A stretch of DNA of 64,000 nt from Chitinophaga caseinilytica (lineage in GTDB: Bacteria; Bacteroidota; Bacteroidia; Chitinophagales; Chitinophagaceae): positions 849,501-913,500 of the forward strand of contig NZ_CP150096.1 of the NCBI RefSeq assembly GCF_038396765.1, read 5' to 3'. The translations under genes and the position numbers were made by a program. This document shows, piece by piece, positions 27,751-37,081 of this stretch (position 1 is its first letter; the number at the start of each line of letters is the position of its first letter). The notes beneath the pieces are model-generated. The model searched no databases. It was not told the DNA's origin and worked only from the letters and a program-made list of their open reading frames with translations.

Positions 27751-27784
27751 AGAGGGATACGCATTGTATCCCTCTTTCTTTTTA
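27751..27784. terminator. Convergent terminator after acs
   Basis: A 10-bp stem, AGAGGGATAC with GTATCCCTCT, encloses loop GCATT. It is followed by a T-rich tract and preceded by an A-rich one, between converging genes. Confidence 0.85.
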
Positions 27785-27807
27785 TATGGTTAACGTGGTT
27801 ACGTATT

Positions 27808-28362
27808 TTACGGGCGGATCACGACGGGCGTTCCCACCTTCACGACGTTGTAAATTTCGTTGATGTCCCCGTTTTTCAGGCTGACGCAACCCAACGTCCA
27901 GTTGATGCGCCGGTCTACATAATAATCCAGAATGCCCGATGCACTCTCCACCCCATGAATCCCGATGCCGCCACCAAGGCTCGCATCAGACCTTACCTGC
28001 CCCGCATTCACTCGGCGCCCGTGCTTTTCGTACGACTCGCTGTTCGGATAATCCAGCAACATAAACCGGCTCCAGCGCCCGTCGACCCGCTTCTGCTGAA
28101 TACGGAACGTGCCGTTGGGCGTGCGCTTGTCGCCCTCCACCAACTTGTCTGACTGATCATTGCTGCCAAAAACCACTTTGTAGATTTTGATCAGCGTAAC
28201 ATCTTCATACACATACATGCGGTAATCACTTTTATCGACCAGGAGGAAAACTTTGTCCGCATCGATGCGGGACGGGTCCAGCCGGACGGTGTAAAGGTCA
28301 GCGTAGTTGTGCTCAAACGCGAAAAGCGGCAACAGGAGGATCAGACAGCAAATTCGCCACAT
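27808..28362 (-). CDS. YkuD-type L,D-transpeptidase
   Basis: A 184-aa protein with an N-terminal hydrophobic signal (MWRICCLILLLPLFAF). The YkuD domain fills most of the rest. The catalytic motif region is IGIHGVE followed by NWTLGCVSLKNGDINEIY, with the histidine and nucleophilic cysteine in place. These enzymes make or use 3-3 peptidoglycan links or attach proteins to the wall in the periplasm. It is the second L,D-transpeptidase in the window and belongs to a smaller class than the one at the left edge. Confidence 0.9.
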   Translation of the reverse strand: MWRICCLILLLPLFAFEHNYADLYTVRLDPSRIDADKVFLLVDKSDYRMYVYEDVTLIKIYKVVFGSNDQSDKLVEGDKRTPNGTFRIQQKRVDGRWSRFMLLDYPNSESYEKHGRRVNAGQVRSDASLGGGIGIHGVESASGILDYYVDRRINWTLGCVSLKNGDINEIYNVVKVGTPVVIRP

Positions 28363-28435
28363 GGATATACAGTCGGTTATTCAGTTTATGTCTTTCCGTT
28401 TAACGCGTGAACGATTCCAATATTGTGCAAACGAA

Positions 28436-28459
28436 AAAGAGCGCCCGGGGGCGCTCTTT
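28436..28459 (-). terminator. Terminator of the M16 peptidase gene
   Basis: The stem AAAGAGCGCC / GGCGCTCTTT with loop CGGG is followed on the minus strand by further T. Confidence 0.8.
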
Positions 28460-28483
28460 CAAGTGATTTATTATCAATGCGGA

Positions 28484-31423
28484 TCAGTAACCGAAAATTT
28501 CTTCGAGGGAAAGTTTCTGTACATCGCCGTATTTCTTCAGATCGTCGGCCGCCAGTCTTTTCTCCGACGCCACGATGCAATAAGTGTAAGGTTTACCCGA
28601 AACCTCCGTTTGGTGAAGCTGTTGCAGGTCGCTGAATTTCAGCTGGCCGGCGCGCTCGTACACGGATTTGCGAATATCGGAATTGAGCCCCAGCTTGAGG
28701 GCGCCCAGGTAATTGAACACGATACCGTCTTGCGTGATGCGCTCGGTTTCAATACCTTTCCGCATGCTGCTCCGCGCCGTTTCGAACGCCTTATCGGATT
28801 CGGGAAGTGTGGTCAGCAGCTCGTTCATTCCCACGATCGCTTCGTTGATCTTGTCTGCCTGGCTGCCTACATACGCGAGCATGGAATATTTATCGTCCTT
28901 CTTCACGGGCGAAGCGTAAAATGCATACGTAGAATACGCCAGCGCCTTGGATTCGCGGATGGTCTGGAACACGATGGAGCCCATCCCGTAACCGAAATAG
29001 TTGTTGTAAAGGTCAACCACCGCGGTGCGGGAAGCGTCGTACCCATCGGTATTGCGCACCCAGTTCACTTCGGCCTGTACCATATCGTAATCGGCAAACA
29101 GCACTTTGTTGCCGGTGTTCACCGTGCGGGTAAACGCCGCGGCCGGTTTCGCATCCTTGAAAGCAGCCGGTTGTTTATGCAGGCGCGCCACGTCTCCGGA
29201 AACGCTCGCCATCGTAGCCGGACCGTAATAAATCACGGAGTGGCGGATGTTGGAAAGGTCGTGCAGTTGTTGCACCAGCCCTTCGGCCGTCAGCGCGTTC
29301 AGCTCTTCGTTGCTGAGTTGCAGGTTGAAGGGATTTTTAGCCCCGTAGGTTGCGTAGCTGCGCAGCCCGCGGAGGATCGACGCCTTGTTCAACTTGTTGT
29401 CTGCACGCGATTTCAGCATGCGGTTCTTCAGCCCGGTGAGCACTTTTTCGTCTGCCTTGCACTGCGTCAGCAAATGATCGAACAGGGCCACGGCTTTATC
29501 GAAATTTTCCTGGAGACCGGAAAGCGTTACGGTTGTTTCCTCGTTTTCCACGTTCACGGAAAAGTTGCACGCGATCTGGTAGAATTGCTTGCTGATGTCT
29601 TCCGACGTGAATTTATCGGTGCCGGCGAGCTTCAGGTATTCCAGCGCCATGCCGAGCTGGCGGTCGGAGAAGTTGCCCATGTCGAAACGGTAGTGGAGGC
29701 GGAAAAGGCTGTTATCCTTGTTCTGCACATACAGCAGTTCCGCGGGGCCGGCCTTGCCTTTCTGGATATCTTTCTGGAAATCGAGCCAGAGCGGCTGCAC
29801 GGGCGTTTCGGGCATGGCGGCCACTTTCTTCAGGAAGTCGGATTGCGCGTCGCGGTTCACGGCTACGGGCGTGATCGGCGGCTTGTCTACTTTCGCGATA
29901 TCCTTGTCTTCGCCTTTGCGTTTGTAGAGCAACACGTAATTGTTGGTCAGGAACTTGTTGGCAAAGTCGGTGATGTCTTTTTTGGTCACTTTGCTCATGG
30001 CGTCGATCATGCCCACGTCGTAATTCCAGTTTTGGCCGCGGTGTTTGATGAACGCGTCCATGAGGGAATTGGCGCGGGTTTCGTTGGATTCGAGCCCCTG
30101 TATTTCGTCCAGCTTGATGTTATTGACGATCGCCTTGATGAGGGATTCGTCGAAATCGCCGTTGCGGAGCGCGGTGAGCTGCGACAGCAGGAGATCTTTC
30201 ACGTCATCCAGCGACTGGTCTTGCTTGGCGCGGCCGTTGAGCGAAAACACGGAATAGTCTTTCCAGGGATAGAGGCTGATGGATGCGCGGAGGAGTTTCT
30301 GTTGCTGGTTGAGGTTGAGATCGAGCAGACCGGCTTTGCCGTTAGACAGGACGTAGGCCACCACATTGAGGAGCACGGTGTTGCGGGTGTCTGTTGCGCC
30401 CGGCATGCGGAATGCGAGGCTGATATTTTCGGCATCGGGCCCGAACACTTCCTTCACGATGGGTTGGGTGATGGGGTGCTCTTTCGGGCCGGTGTATTCG
30501 GTAACGGGCTTGGGCTTCATGTAGCTGAAAGCCGCGTCTACCTTACGGATCACGTAATCCGGATCAAAGTCTCCGGCGAAGATGATGGCCATGTTGTTCG
30601 GTACGTAGTACTTGTTGTAGAACTTGCGGATCTCGATGAGCGAGGGGTTCTTCAGGTGCTCGATGGTACCGATGGTGGATTGCTGGCCGTAGTTGTGGGT
30701 GGGGAACAGCGCGGTGAGGGAAGTTTCGTACATCTTCCGGCCGTCGTTGTCCAGCCCGCGGTTCTTTTCTTCATACACGGCTTCGAGCTCGGTGTGGAAG
30801 ATGCGGAACTGGGGGTCGCGGAAGCGTTCTGCCTGTACGGCGAGGAACTTGTCGACGGCGGTGGAGGGAATATCTTCCTGGTACACGGTTTCTTCGACCC
30901 AGGTGTGGGCGTTGGTGCCCTGGGCGCCCATGTTCGTCATCATTTTATCGTACTCGTTGGCGATGGCGAAGGTGGCCGCAACGCCGGAAACGCTGTCGAT
31001 CTGCCGGTAGATGGCTTTCCGTTTGGCTTCGTCGGTGGTGCGGTTATAGGTATCGTACAGTTTTTCGATATTGTCGAGCAGGGGTTTTTCCTTTGCCCAA
31101 TCGAGGCTGCCGAATTTGGAGGTGCCTTTGAACAGGAGGTGTTCCAGGTAATGCGCGAGGCCGGTGTGGGTGGCTGGGTCGCTGTTGGAGCCGGCCCTGA
31201 CGCCGATGAGCGTCTGGATGCGGGGATCTTTCTTGTTAACGCTGAGGATAACGGTCAAGCCGTTGGAGAGGGTGTAAAACCGGGCCTGCATCGGGTCTCC
31301 GGGAATAAAGCGGTACTTGTAGCCGCCGGACTGGGCTTCTTTCCATACCGGTGGAGCGCTCTGCGAAAAGGCTGCCTGAACCAGCATAGTGGCCGATACC
31401 AGGAGCAGAAACATTTTTCTCAT
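28484..31423 (-). CDS. M16-family zinc metallopeptidase (two-domain, secreted)
   Basis: A 979-aa protein with a signal peptide (MRKMFLLLVSATMLVQAAFS). The inverted zinc motif HxxEH appears as GLAHYLEHLLFKGTS near residue 90, and the third ligand glutamate is in ELEAVYEEKNR. A second M16 domain in the C-terminal half lacks the motif, as is usual for such fused pairs. It degrades peptides in the periplasm or at the outer membrane. It is the last gene of a minus-strand cluster that begins with an ECF sigma factor, but a gap of 86 bp separates it from the preceding gene, so co-transcription is only possible. Confidence 0.92.
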   Translation of the reverse strand: MRKMFLLLVSATMLVQAAFSQSAPPVWKEAQSGGYKYRFIPGDPMQARFYTLSNGLTVILSVNKKDPRIQTLIGVRAGSNSDPATHTGLAHYLEHLLFKGTSKFGSLDWAKEKPLLDNIEKLYDTYNRTTDEAKRKAIYRQIDSVSGVAATFAIANEYDKMMTNMGAQGTNAHTWVEETVYQEDIPSTAVDKFLAVQAERFRDPQFRIFHTELEAVYEEKNRGLDNDGRKMYETSLTALFPTHNYGQQSTIGTIEHLKNPSLIEIRKFYNKYYVPNNMAIIFAGDFDPDYVIRKVDAAFSYMKPKPVTEYTGPKEHPITQPIVKEVFGPDAENISLAFRMPGATDTRNTVLLNVVAYVLSNGKAGLLDLNLNQQQKLLRASISLYPWKDYSVFSLNGRAKQDQSLDDVKDLLLSQLTALRNGDFDESLIKAIVNNIKLDEIQGLESNETRANSLMDAFIKHRGQNWNYDVGMIDAMSKVTKKDITDFANKFLTNNYVLLYKRKGEDKDIAKVDKPPITPVAVNRDAQSDFLKKVAAMPETPVQPLWLDFQKDIQKGKAGPAELLYVQNKDNSLFRLHYRFDMGNFSDRQLGMALEYLKLAGTDKFTSEDISKQFYQIACNFSVNVENEETTVTLSGLQENFDKAVALFDHLLTQCKADEKVLTGLKNRMLKSRADNKLNKASILRGLRSYATYGAKNPFNLQLSNEELNALTAEGLVQQLHDLSNIRHSVIYYGPATMASVSGDVARLHKQPAAFKDAKPAAAFTRTVNTGNKVLFADYDMVQAEVNWVRNTDGYDASRTAVVDLYNNYFGYGMGSIVFQTIRESKALAYSTYAFYASPVKKDDKYSMLAYVGSQADKINEAIVGMNELLTTLPESDKAFETARSSMRKGIETERITQDGIVFNYLGALKLGLNSDIRKSVYERAGQLKFSDLQQLHQTEVSGKPYTYCIVASEKRLAADDLKKYGDVQKLSLEEIFGY

Positions 31424-31509
31424 AAGGCGGTTGGTGTTTTATCCGCCAAATATAACGAACCCTGCGCCAAGCAAGCACGGCGTAACCGGAATATTTCCGC
31501 TCGAAAGGA

Positions 31510-31842
31510 TTACCGGAACAAAACGTTCGTGGCCATCACCTTGCGATGGCTCTCCGGGCTTTGGGTAGTGAGGAATACCGTGTCGGTCTTCACGTACAGC
31601 ACGTGATAATGATCGGTAACGAAAAGATTGTGATCGCGATAAACATGAAAAACGCTGTCTGGCATGTATACCACCGATTCGGAAGCATCGGGAGCGGGCA
31701 ATGCTTTGGCACTGCCGGGAATAGAAACGTCCGAGTTTCCTCCGGTTGTGGGTGCATTTGGGGCATCCGGTAACTTCAGATTGCTTGCATGCATGGTCAC
31801 GATTCCTCCAACCACTACAAGAAACATCAGGATAGAACGCAT
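31510..31842 (-). CDS. Small secreted protein of unknown function
   Basis: A 110-aa ORF with a hydrophobic start (MRSILMFLVVVGGIVTMHAS), a low-complexity Pro/Ser/Ala stretch and a C-terminal half of alternating strands (SVFHVYRDHNLFVTDHYHVL). No family recognised. It lies between the outer-membrane barrel gene and the M16 peptidase gene on the same strand. The signal peptide makes coding likely. Confidence 0.6.
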   Translation of the reverse strand: MRSILMFLVVVGGIVTMHASNLKLPDAPNAPTTGGNSDVSIPGSAKALPAPDASESVVYMPDSVFHVYRDHNLFVTDHYHVLYVKTDTVFLTTQSPESHRKVMATNVLFR

Positions 31843-31951
31843 ACTTCTCTACTTTTTGGGAGTTTTAGTCAGTTTTATAGGATACGTCTGCCGGGTCGCT
31901 TTGCCATTTTCCCGACAACGCCAAGTTTCCGTGATTTCAGTTTTCTCGGCC

Positions 31952-32899
31952 TTAAATGTACAAATTAGAATCCGTTAAACCTAAAACCAACTGAAAATGG
32001 ATACTGCTCGAGCCCATACTCGTGAAGGGGGTGAGTGCGAAATTGCTATATAATTTAACAGGGCCGTAACCTAATTCGCCGGTCAGCGCAAAACGCCATT
32101 TGTTCAGGCTGAATTCGTCTGTCAATCTTTCCTTGCCTCTCTCCTCACTGATCTGTTTGGTGCGTGCCTTCAACAGGTACCCGCCCTGAACGCCCATGCT
32201 CATCTTGAAAGACCGGTTCGGGCGCGCGGGATTGGCTGTATAGTTCAGCATCAATGGAACGGACAGATACTCTACAAACAACTTGTTCTTCGAAAAGTTC
32301 ACCGTATCGCGGATGATCGTGGTCGGGTAACCCGGTACATAGCTGATGTTCCGCGCGAAACGGTAATTATTCATCTCCAGGCCTGCCGCATAGATCAAAT
32401 TGATCTTATGCTTGTACAGGTTCAGCTTCTGCATGATGACCCAGATATTCACGTTCATCGACTTCCCGGGGATCAGCTTGAACTCGGAAGGCGTCAGCGG
32501 CTGGCTCGCCATCCGCGGAGCAAAGCTGTTCAACGCCGCACCGGAATAATCGAAGCTCTTGTCATAATAAACAGGACTGGCGTAAGACGATCCCAGGAAA
32601 CCGGAATTATTGGCCGGGTGCAAAGACACGATGGCCGCGCCGTTGTAATCGCTCTCGTCGCGATAGTTATTGAAACCCACGTCGAACACGAGCCAGCGGG
32701 TGTGGAGGTTCTTTTTCAGCTTCTGGCGGGCATATCCCGTATCCTGGTAAGCCCTGAACACGTTCTTCCCTTCGGCATTCCTGCCTTTGACGATCACCAG
32801 CCCCTTGATCTGAATGGTATCGATCGCAGCCTGCCTTTGCGCGAGCGCGGCGGCAGAAACGAAGACCAGTAAGCAACTGAGTAAAATTTTACACTTCAT
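31952..32899 (-). CDS. Outer-membrane beta-barrel protein (PorT/OMP_b-brl type)
   Basis: A 315-aa protein with a signal peptide (MKCKILLSCLLVFVSAAALA). The later part alternates short polar and aromatic strands (LNLYKHKINLIYAAGLEMNN, LFVEYLSVPLMLNY, FALTGELGYGPVKLY), typical of eight-strand barrels. It follows the anti-sigma-like gene by 32 bp on the same strand, so it is probably part of the sigma-factor operon. The barrel assignment is from strand pattern; the function is unknown. Confidence 0.7.
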   Translation of the reverse strand: MKCKILLSCLLVFVSAAALAQRQAAIDTIQIKGLVIVKGRNAEGKNVFRAYQDTGYARQKLKKNLHTRWLVFDVGFNNYRDESDYNGAAIVSLHPANNSGFLGSSYASPVYYDKSFDYSGAALNSFAPRMASQPLTPSEFKLIPGKSMNVNIWVIMQKLNLYKHKINLIYAAGLEMNNYRFARNISYVPGYPTTIIRDTVNFSKNKLFVEYLSVPLMLNYTANPARPNRSFKMSMGVQGGYLLKARTKQISEERGKERLTDEFSLNKWRFALTGELGYGPVKLYSNFALTPFTSMGSSSIHFQLVLGLTDSNLYI

Positions 32900-32931
32900 A
32901 TATCTATACCGTTTAACCGGTTAGTTGGATG

Positions 32932-33984
32932 TTATCTGTTATTCCGTTTTTTGGCGAAGATGCGGGCCACGTTCGTCACTTTGTCCAGCACCTTGCTTTC
33001 GAGCCCGTTCCCCGTCACCGACATGATCAGCTCGCCGGGCGGCTCGGGCGCCGCCGTAGCCAGGGATGCAGTATGCTGCACGTCGATCGACGTTTTGACG
33101 GGTGCCGCTTCCGGCGCTTTAATTCCTGCCGCTGCACCGGAAATGCTGGCGTTCACCGAAGCCGCTTCGGGCCGCGGGGCCGGCCGGTCGATGGTGTTGA
33201 GCGCGAGCAGGGTATTGGAAGCCGCGGGCGTTGCGTCGGCAGGTTCGTTCACTTTAACGTCTTTCTCGGGCGAAACGGCTGTAGCCGCCGGGCGTTGCTT
33301 CGTGGCATTCGCGGTGTTACGCGGCTGAATGCCGGCGTCTGCCAGCGCAGCGGCTTTCTCCGGAGAAGCCGGAAGTGTTTCCGCGGCCTGCGGCACTACC
33401 GGCGTTGCGTCCGGTTGCGCGGAAGGCGCGGCGGGCTGCGTTACGGCCATGGGCTGGGTTGCGGGCGCGGCGTCGTCCTGGCGGAAGGAGTTGCGCAGCA
33501 GGAAGAGGGAACCGGCCAGCATGGCGGCGGCGGCCCACCAGTAGCGACGGTCCATCCGTACCACGCGCTGCTTTTCGGCATGGCGGTAGAGGGTGGATTT
33601 GTCGCCGAAGGATACCGCGGGGTCTGGCTGCAGGCGGGCCTTTTGCCAAACGGCCAGCTCCGCGCGCAGGGCGGGATGCTCGTCCATAAAGGCTTCCAGG
33701 GCGTTGACTTCCGCGGCGGACAGTTCGCCGTCGATATATTCGAGCAGAACGGTTTCGTAATTTCTTTCGGGAGCGGCGGATTGCCGGTAAAGGGCGGCTT
33801 TGCCGTCGAACACGGGGCCGGGTACCGGCAGTTTGGTGGCCAGCAGCTGATCGAGCTCGGCGCGCACGCGCGGGTTGGCAGCCACAAAAGCCTCCAGGGC
33901 AGCGGCTTCTTCGGGATTCAGCTCGCCGTCTACATAACTGTAGAGATACTCCTCGTAGTTCGATATGTGAATGTCGACTGACAT
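32932..33984 (-). CDS. Anti-sigma-like membrane protein with duplicated N-terminal module
   Basis: A 350-aa protein. Two copies of a short module open it: residues 9-60 (YEEYLYSYVDGELNPEEAAA) and about 75-125 (NYETVLLEYIDGELSAAEVN). Each is like the cytoplasmic domain of short anti-sigma factors but without zinc ligands. One membrane helix is near residues 145-162 (YWWAAAAMLAGSLFLL). The rest is a Pro/Ala/Thr-rich periplasmic region ending GNGLESKVLDKVTNVARIFA. It starts 25 bp after the ECF sigma gene, which supports an anti-sigma role. The duplication could allow binding of two sigma molecules; that is speculation. Confidence 0.75.
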   Translation of the reverse strand: MSVDIHISNYEEYLYSYVDGELNPEEAAALEAFVAANPRVRAELDQLLATKLPVPGPVFDGKAALYRQSAAPERNYETVLLEYIDGELSAAEVNALEAFMDEHPALRAELAVWQKARLQPDPAVSFGDKSTLYRHAEKQRVVRMDRRYWWAAAAMLAGSLFLLRNSFRQDDAAPATQPMAVTQPAAPSAQPDATPVVPQAAETLPASPEKAAALADAGIQPRNTANATKQRPAATAVSPEKDVKVNEPADATPAASNTLLALNTIDRPAPRPEAASVNASISGAAAGIKAPEAAPVKTSIDVQHTASLATAAPEPPGELIMSVTGNGLESKVLDKVTNVARIFAKKRNNR

Positions 33985-34009
33985 AAAGTTCTGATTTTGA
34001 ATACCTTGA

Positions 34010-34495
34010 CTAAATCACGTTTTCCATTTTCACGAGATATTCCTTGAGATGCGCCCTGGCCCGGTGTAGATATACTTTTACCTGCGAGGCGTTGAGCTGC
34101 ATGATTTCGCCGATCTCATCGTAACTGTACCCTTCATAGTCCTTCAGCAAGATGAGCGATCGCTGTACGTCGCTCAGCCGGTCGAGGGCTTTTTCTATGA
34201 TACTCCGTGCGTTATGTATCTTCTGGTCCGATATTTTCGTTTCCTCCCGGAACTCTTCCACCAGCGTTACCCGCTTCACCTTCCGGACATGGTCGATCAT
34301 ATTATGGTAAGCTACGGTAAAGAGATAACTCTTGGCCTTTTCAAAAGGCACATCACTAACGTGCTTCCATAATATCTCGAACGCATTCTGGACAACGTCC
34401 CGGGCATCTTCCGAGTGCCCCAGGTTCTTCACGATGAAACGGAAGAGATTATCGCTGTACAGATCTACGCATTTGTTATACTCCTTTTCCGTCAT
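34010..34495 (-). CDS. ECF-type RNA polymerase sigma factor
   Basis: A 161-aa protein. Region 2 is around YSDNLFRFIVKNLGHSEDAR and VQNAFEILWKHV. Region 4 is LSDVQRSLILLKDYEG, then YDEIGEIMQLNASQVKVYL. It is the first gene of a minus-strand cluster with the duplicated anti-sigma-like protein, an outer-membrane barrel and, further on, an M16 peptidase. That gene order suggests an envelope-stress or surface-related regulon. Confidence 0.93.
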   Translation of the reverse strand: MTEKEYNKCVDLYSDNLFRFIVKNLGHSEDARDVVQNAFEILWKHVSDVPFEKAKSYLFTVAYHNMIDHVRKVKRVTLVEEFREETKISDQKIHNARSIIEKALDRLSDVQRSLILLKDYEGYSYDEIGEIMQLNASQVKVYLHRARAHLKEYLVKMENVI

Positions 34496-34827
34496 CCGGC
34501 GATAGGTTCTTTAGCGTGCTAAGTTCCGACAAATTGTTGAATAGTGCCGTTTTCCCGGTCCAGCCACGGCGCTATGACAATTCTACGGAAAGCACGATGC
34601 CCGATTAGCCTGCACACGCTTCCGTTGGCGCAAAACGCCCTATTGGAAGATAAAATGTCAGCAAGCCTGCCGAATGCACCAGCAAACAGTTCGTCTCGTC
34701 ATAATCCAACCGTCTGTGATAATTATATGACGCAAACCGTGATTTAAATGTTACACCTCCGTCAATTTTTTCCCTTGCGGCCGATTCCCCATTTCCGCCC
34801 GCAGGAAGCGTAATACATTTATTGCCC
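34496..34827. other. Intergenic region between the divergent sigma gene and kbl
   Basis: No gene recognised. A possible short plus-strand ORF (about 34544-34747) has no coding features worth noting. The right end holds the kbl promoter box. Confidence 0.5.
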
Positions 34828-34835
34828 TAACTTTG
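34828..34835 (+). promoter_or_regulatory. Bacteroidota -7 box upstream of kbl
   Basis: TAACTTTG matches TAnnTTTG and lies 29 bp before the ATG. No exact TTTG is found 19 bp upstream. Confidence 0.45.
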
Positions 34836-34864
34836 TTAGACAAGAGCTATAAAAAAGGTGCAAC

Positions 34865-36068
34865 ATGAATCAGAACTTCGTAAAACGTTTACAAACCGAG
34901 CTGGAGGAAATCGATAACGCCGGCTTGTACAAGCGGGAAAGGATCATCACTTCCGAGCAGGGCGCCGAGATCACGGTGAACGGCAAAACCGTCATCAACC
35001 TCTGCGCAAACAACTACCTCGGGCTTTCATCCCACCCCAAAGTTGTGGCCGCCGCCAAAGACGCGATCGACACCCATGGCTACGGCATGAGCAGCGTAAG
35101 GTTCATCTGCGGCACCCAGGACATTCACCGCGAACTGGAAGAGAAAATCTCCAAATTCCTCGGCACGGAAGACACCATCCTCTATGTTGCCGCCTTCGAC
35201 GCCAACGGCGGGGTATTCGAGCCACTCTTCGGCGAACAGGACGCCATCATCTCCGACGCCCTCAATCACGCCTCCATCATCGACGGCGTCCGCCTCTGCA
35301 AAGCACAGCGCTTCCGCTACGAACATAATAACATGGCCGACCTGGAAGCCAAGCTCCAGGAAGCCAAAGGCGCCCGCAGCCGCATTATCGTCACCGATGG
35401 CTCTGTTCTCCATGGACGGCACTATCGCCCAGCTCGACAAAATCTGCGACCTGGCCGACAAATACGACGCCATCGTTATGAGCGACGAATCCCATTCCAG
35501 CGGCTTCCTCGGCAAAACCGGCCGCGGCACCCACGAATACCGTGGCGTCATGGGCCGGGTAGATATTATCACCGGCACCCTCGGCAAAGCCCTCGGTGGC
35601 GCTTCCGGCGGTTTCACCAGCGGGCCGAAGGAAGTGATCGACATCCTCCGCCAGCGGAGCCGTCCGTACCTGTTCTCCAACTCCGTGGCCCCCAGCATCG
35701 TAGGCGCGTCCATCGCCGTGCTCGATATGCTGAGCGAAACCACCGAGCTGCGCGACCAGCTGGAATTCAACACGAAATATTTCCGGGAGAAAATGACCGC
35801 CGCCGGGTTCGACATCAAGCCGGGCGACCACCCCATCGTTCCCGTAATGCTGTACGACGCCAAGCTGAGCGCCGAGTTCGCCGACAGGCTGCTGGTGGAA
35901 GGCATTTACGTGATCGGGTTCTTTTTCCCCGTTGTGCCCAAAGGCCAGGCGCGCATCCGCGTGCAGCTGAGCGCGGGGCATACGCAGGCGCACCTGGACA
36001 AGGCCATCGCCGCGTTCACAAAGGTGGGCAGGGAACTGGGCGTGCTGAAAACGGCCGAAACCGTATAA
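34865..36068 (+). CDS. kbl: Glycine C-acetyltransferase (KBL), with apparent frameshift
   Basis: KBL is a PLP enzyme that joins glycine and acetyl-CoA to give 2-amino-3-ketobutyrate in threonine breakdown. The first frame gives the start ([20 protein letters not shown]) and the conserved [12 protein letters not shown] to about residue 178 (IIVTDGS). The rest continues one frame over: [20 protein letters not shown], the [15 protein letters not shown] region, the PLP-lysine segment [15 protein letters not shown] and the C-terminus at 36068. The break is near 35400-35407. Removing one base there gives TDGSFSMDG and a protein of about 400 aa, the normal size. Unlike the other frameshifts here it is not in a homopolymer. 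Confidence 0.9.
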
Positions 36069-36093
36069 TATTCAAATACATATCAACCTTGAA

Positions 36094-36115
36094 GGCGGCT
36101 CCGGCCGCCTTTTTT
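36094..36115 (+). terminator. Terminator of kbl
   Basis: The stem GGCGGC / GCCGCC with tetraloop TCCG is followed by six T. Confidence 0.9.
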
Positions 36116-36208
36116 CATGCCCCGGCGTCGAAACCTGATCTGCATCATCCCTCCTTTTACGGGGGAAGCCTTACTTTTGCAGTCTCGATCAAAAAAATTT
36201 ACCGCTTG

Positions 36209-36973
36209 ATGAAAAGATTCGGCCTGTTACTGATCGCCGCCGCCCTGGGGCTCGGCGCCTGCACTCCCAACAACGTGAAAGATGCGAAAGAGTGGCAGCA
36301 ACACTTTGCGAAGCACAAGCTGGAAGGCTGTTTTATGCTGTTCGACAACGGGCAGGGCACCTTCCGGGTCTATAATATCGACCGCGCCAAAGAGCGCATG
36401 GTACCGGCCGGCATCTTTGAGCCGTTCCTCACCCTTACCGGCCTGCAAACGGGCGCCATCCGCGATTCTGTGGTGACCGTTGCCGGGGAGCCTTTCAACC
36501 AGGCCTTCCGCAACGCATCGCTGCCCGCCTTCCAGGAAGTGGCCCGCACCATCGGGAAAGACACCCTCCAGCGGTGGATGGACTCCGTCGGCTTCGGCAA
36601 CCGCAAAATCAGCCGGGTAGACACCTTCTGGCTCGATAACTCGCTGCAGATCAGTCCAGACGAAGTGCTCGGCTTCACCAAACAACTCTATTTCTCCCAA
36701 CTCCCCTACCAGAAGCGCGCGCAGGAGCTCACCGCCGGGCTCATGATCATGGAAAAGACGCCTAAATATATTTTCGCCTGGAAAGCCGGCGAAGCCCGCA
36801 CCGGCGCCAAAAGGATCGGCTGGGTAACCGGCTGGATCGAGGAAAACCTCCATCCCTCCTTTTTCGTCCTCAATTTCGAGACGGAAGACCCTTCGGCCGA
36901 CATGAAAGCTCTGGGCCAGGAGCTGACGCGCAACATCCTTTCCAGCGAAGGATTTTACAAAGGGGAACGATAG
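36209..36973 (+). CDS. OXA-like (class D beta-lactamase fold) lipoprotein lacking catalytic residues
   Basis: A 254-aa lipoprotein (lipobox LGLGAC, Cys18) that follows the class D beta-lactamase layout: [19 protein letters not shown], then [40 protein letters not shown], the [14 protein letters not shown] segment and [12 protein letters not shown]. In real class D enzymes PASTFK carries the nucleophilic Ser and the carboxylated Lys. Here it is PAGIFE, with Gly68 and Glu71. The SxV serine is Ala103 and the KTG motif reads KAG. So the fold is probably kept but beta-lactam hydrolysis is very unlikely. A sensor or binding role is possible. It has its own region between the kbl terminator and batB. 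Confidence 0.75.
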   Translation: MKRFGLLLIAAALGLGACTPNNVKDAKEWQQHFAKHKLEGCFMLFDNGQGTFRVYNIDRAKERMVPAGIFEPFLTLTGLQTGAIRDSVVTVAGEPFNQAFRNASLPAFQEVARTIGKDTLQRWMDSVGFGNRKISRVDTFWLDNSLQISPDEVLGFTKQLYFSQLPYQKRAQELTAGLMIMEKTPKYIFAWKAGEARTGAKRIGWVTGWIEENLHPSFFVLNFETEDPSADMKALGQELTRNILSSEGFYKGER

Positions 36974-37081
36974 GCTGTTAAAAAACTGGTAAAACATTTC
37001 CCCTGACCCTTGTAATACGTTACAAAAAAATTATTTTTGAATCACTTCCCGGCCTTTGCCCGGGAAGTGGCGTTTTACAAC

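Noticed and set aside
28307..31606. 1099-codon open frame on the plus strand opposite the M16 peptidase gene
   Set aside because: The minus strand encodes a full M16 peptidase with signal peptide and zinc motif. The long plus frame is a by-product of GC-rich third positions. The same holds for long frames opposite rng, gldE, carB, metH, acs and the MscS gene.
34865..36973. kbl fused to the OXA-like lipoprotein in one 702-codon frame
   Set aside because: The second half of kbl is read in another frame, a terminator separates the genes, and the lipoprotein has its own start and signal peptide. The joint frame is a consequence of the kbl frameshift.
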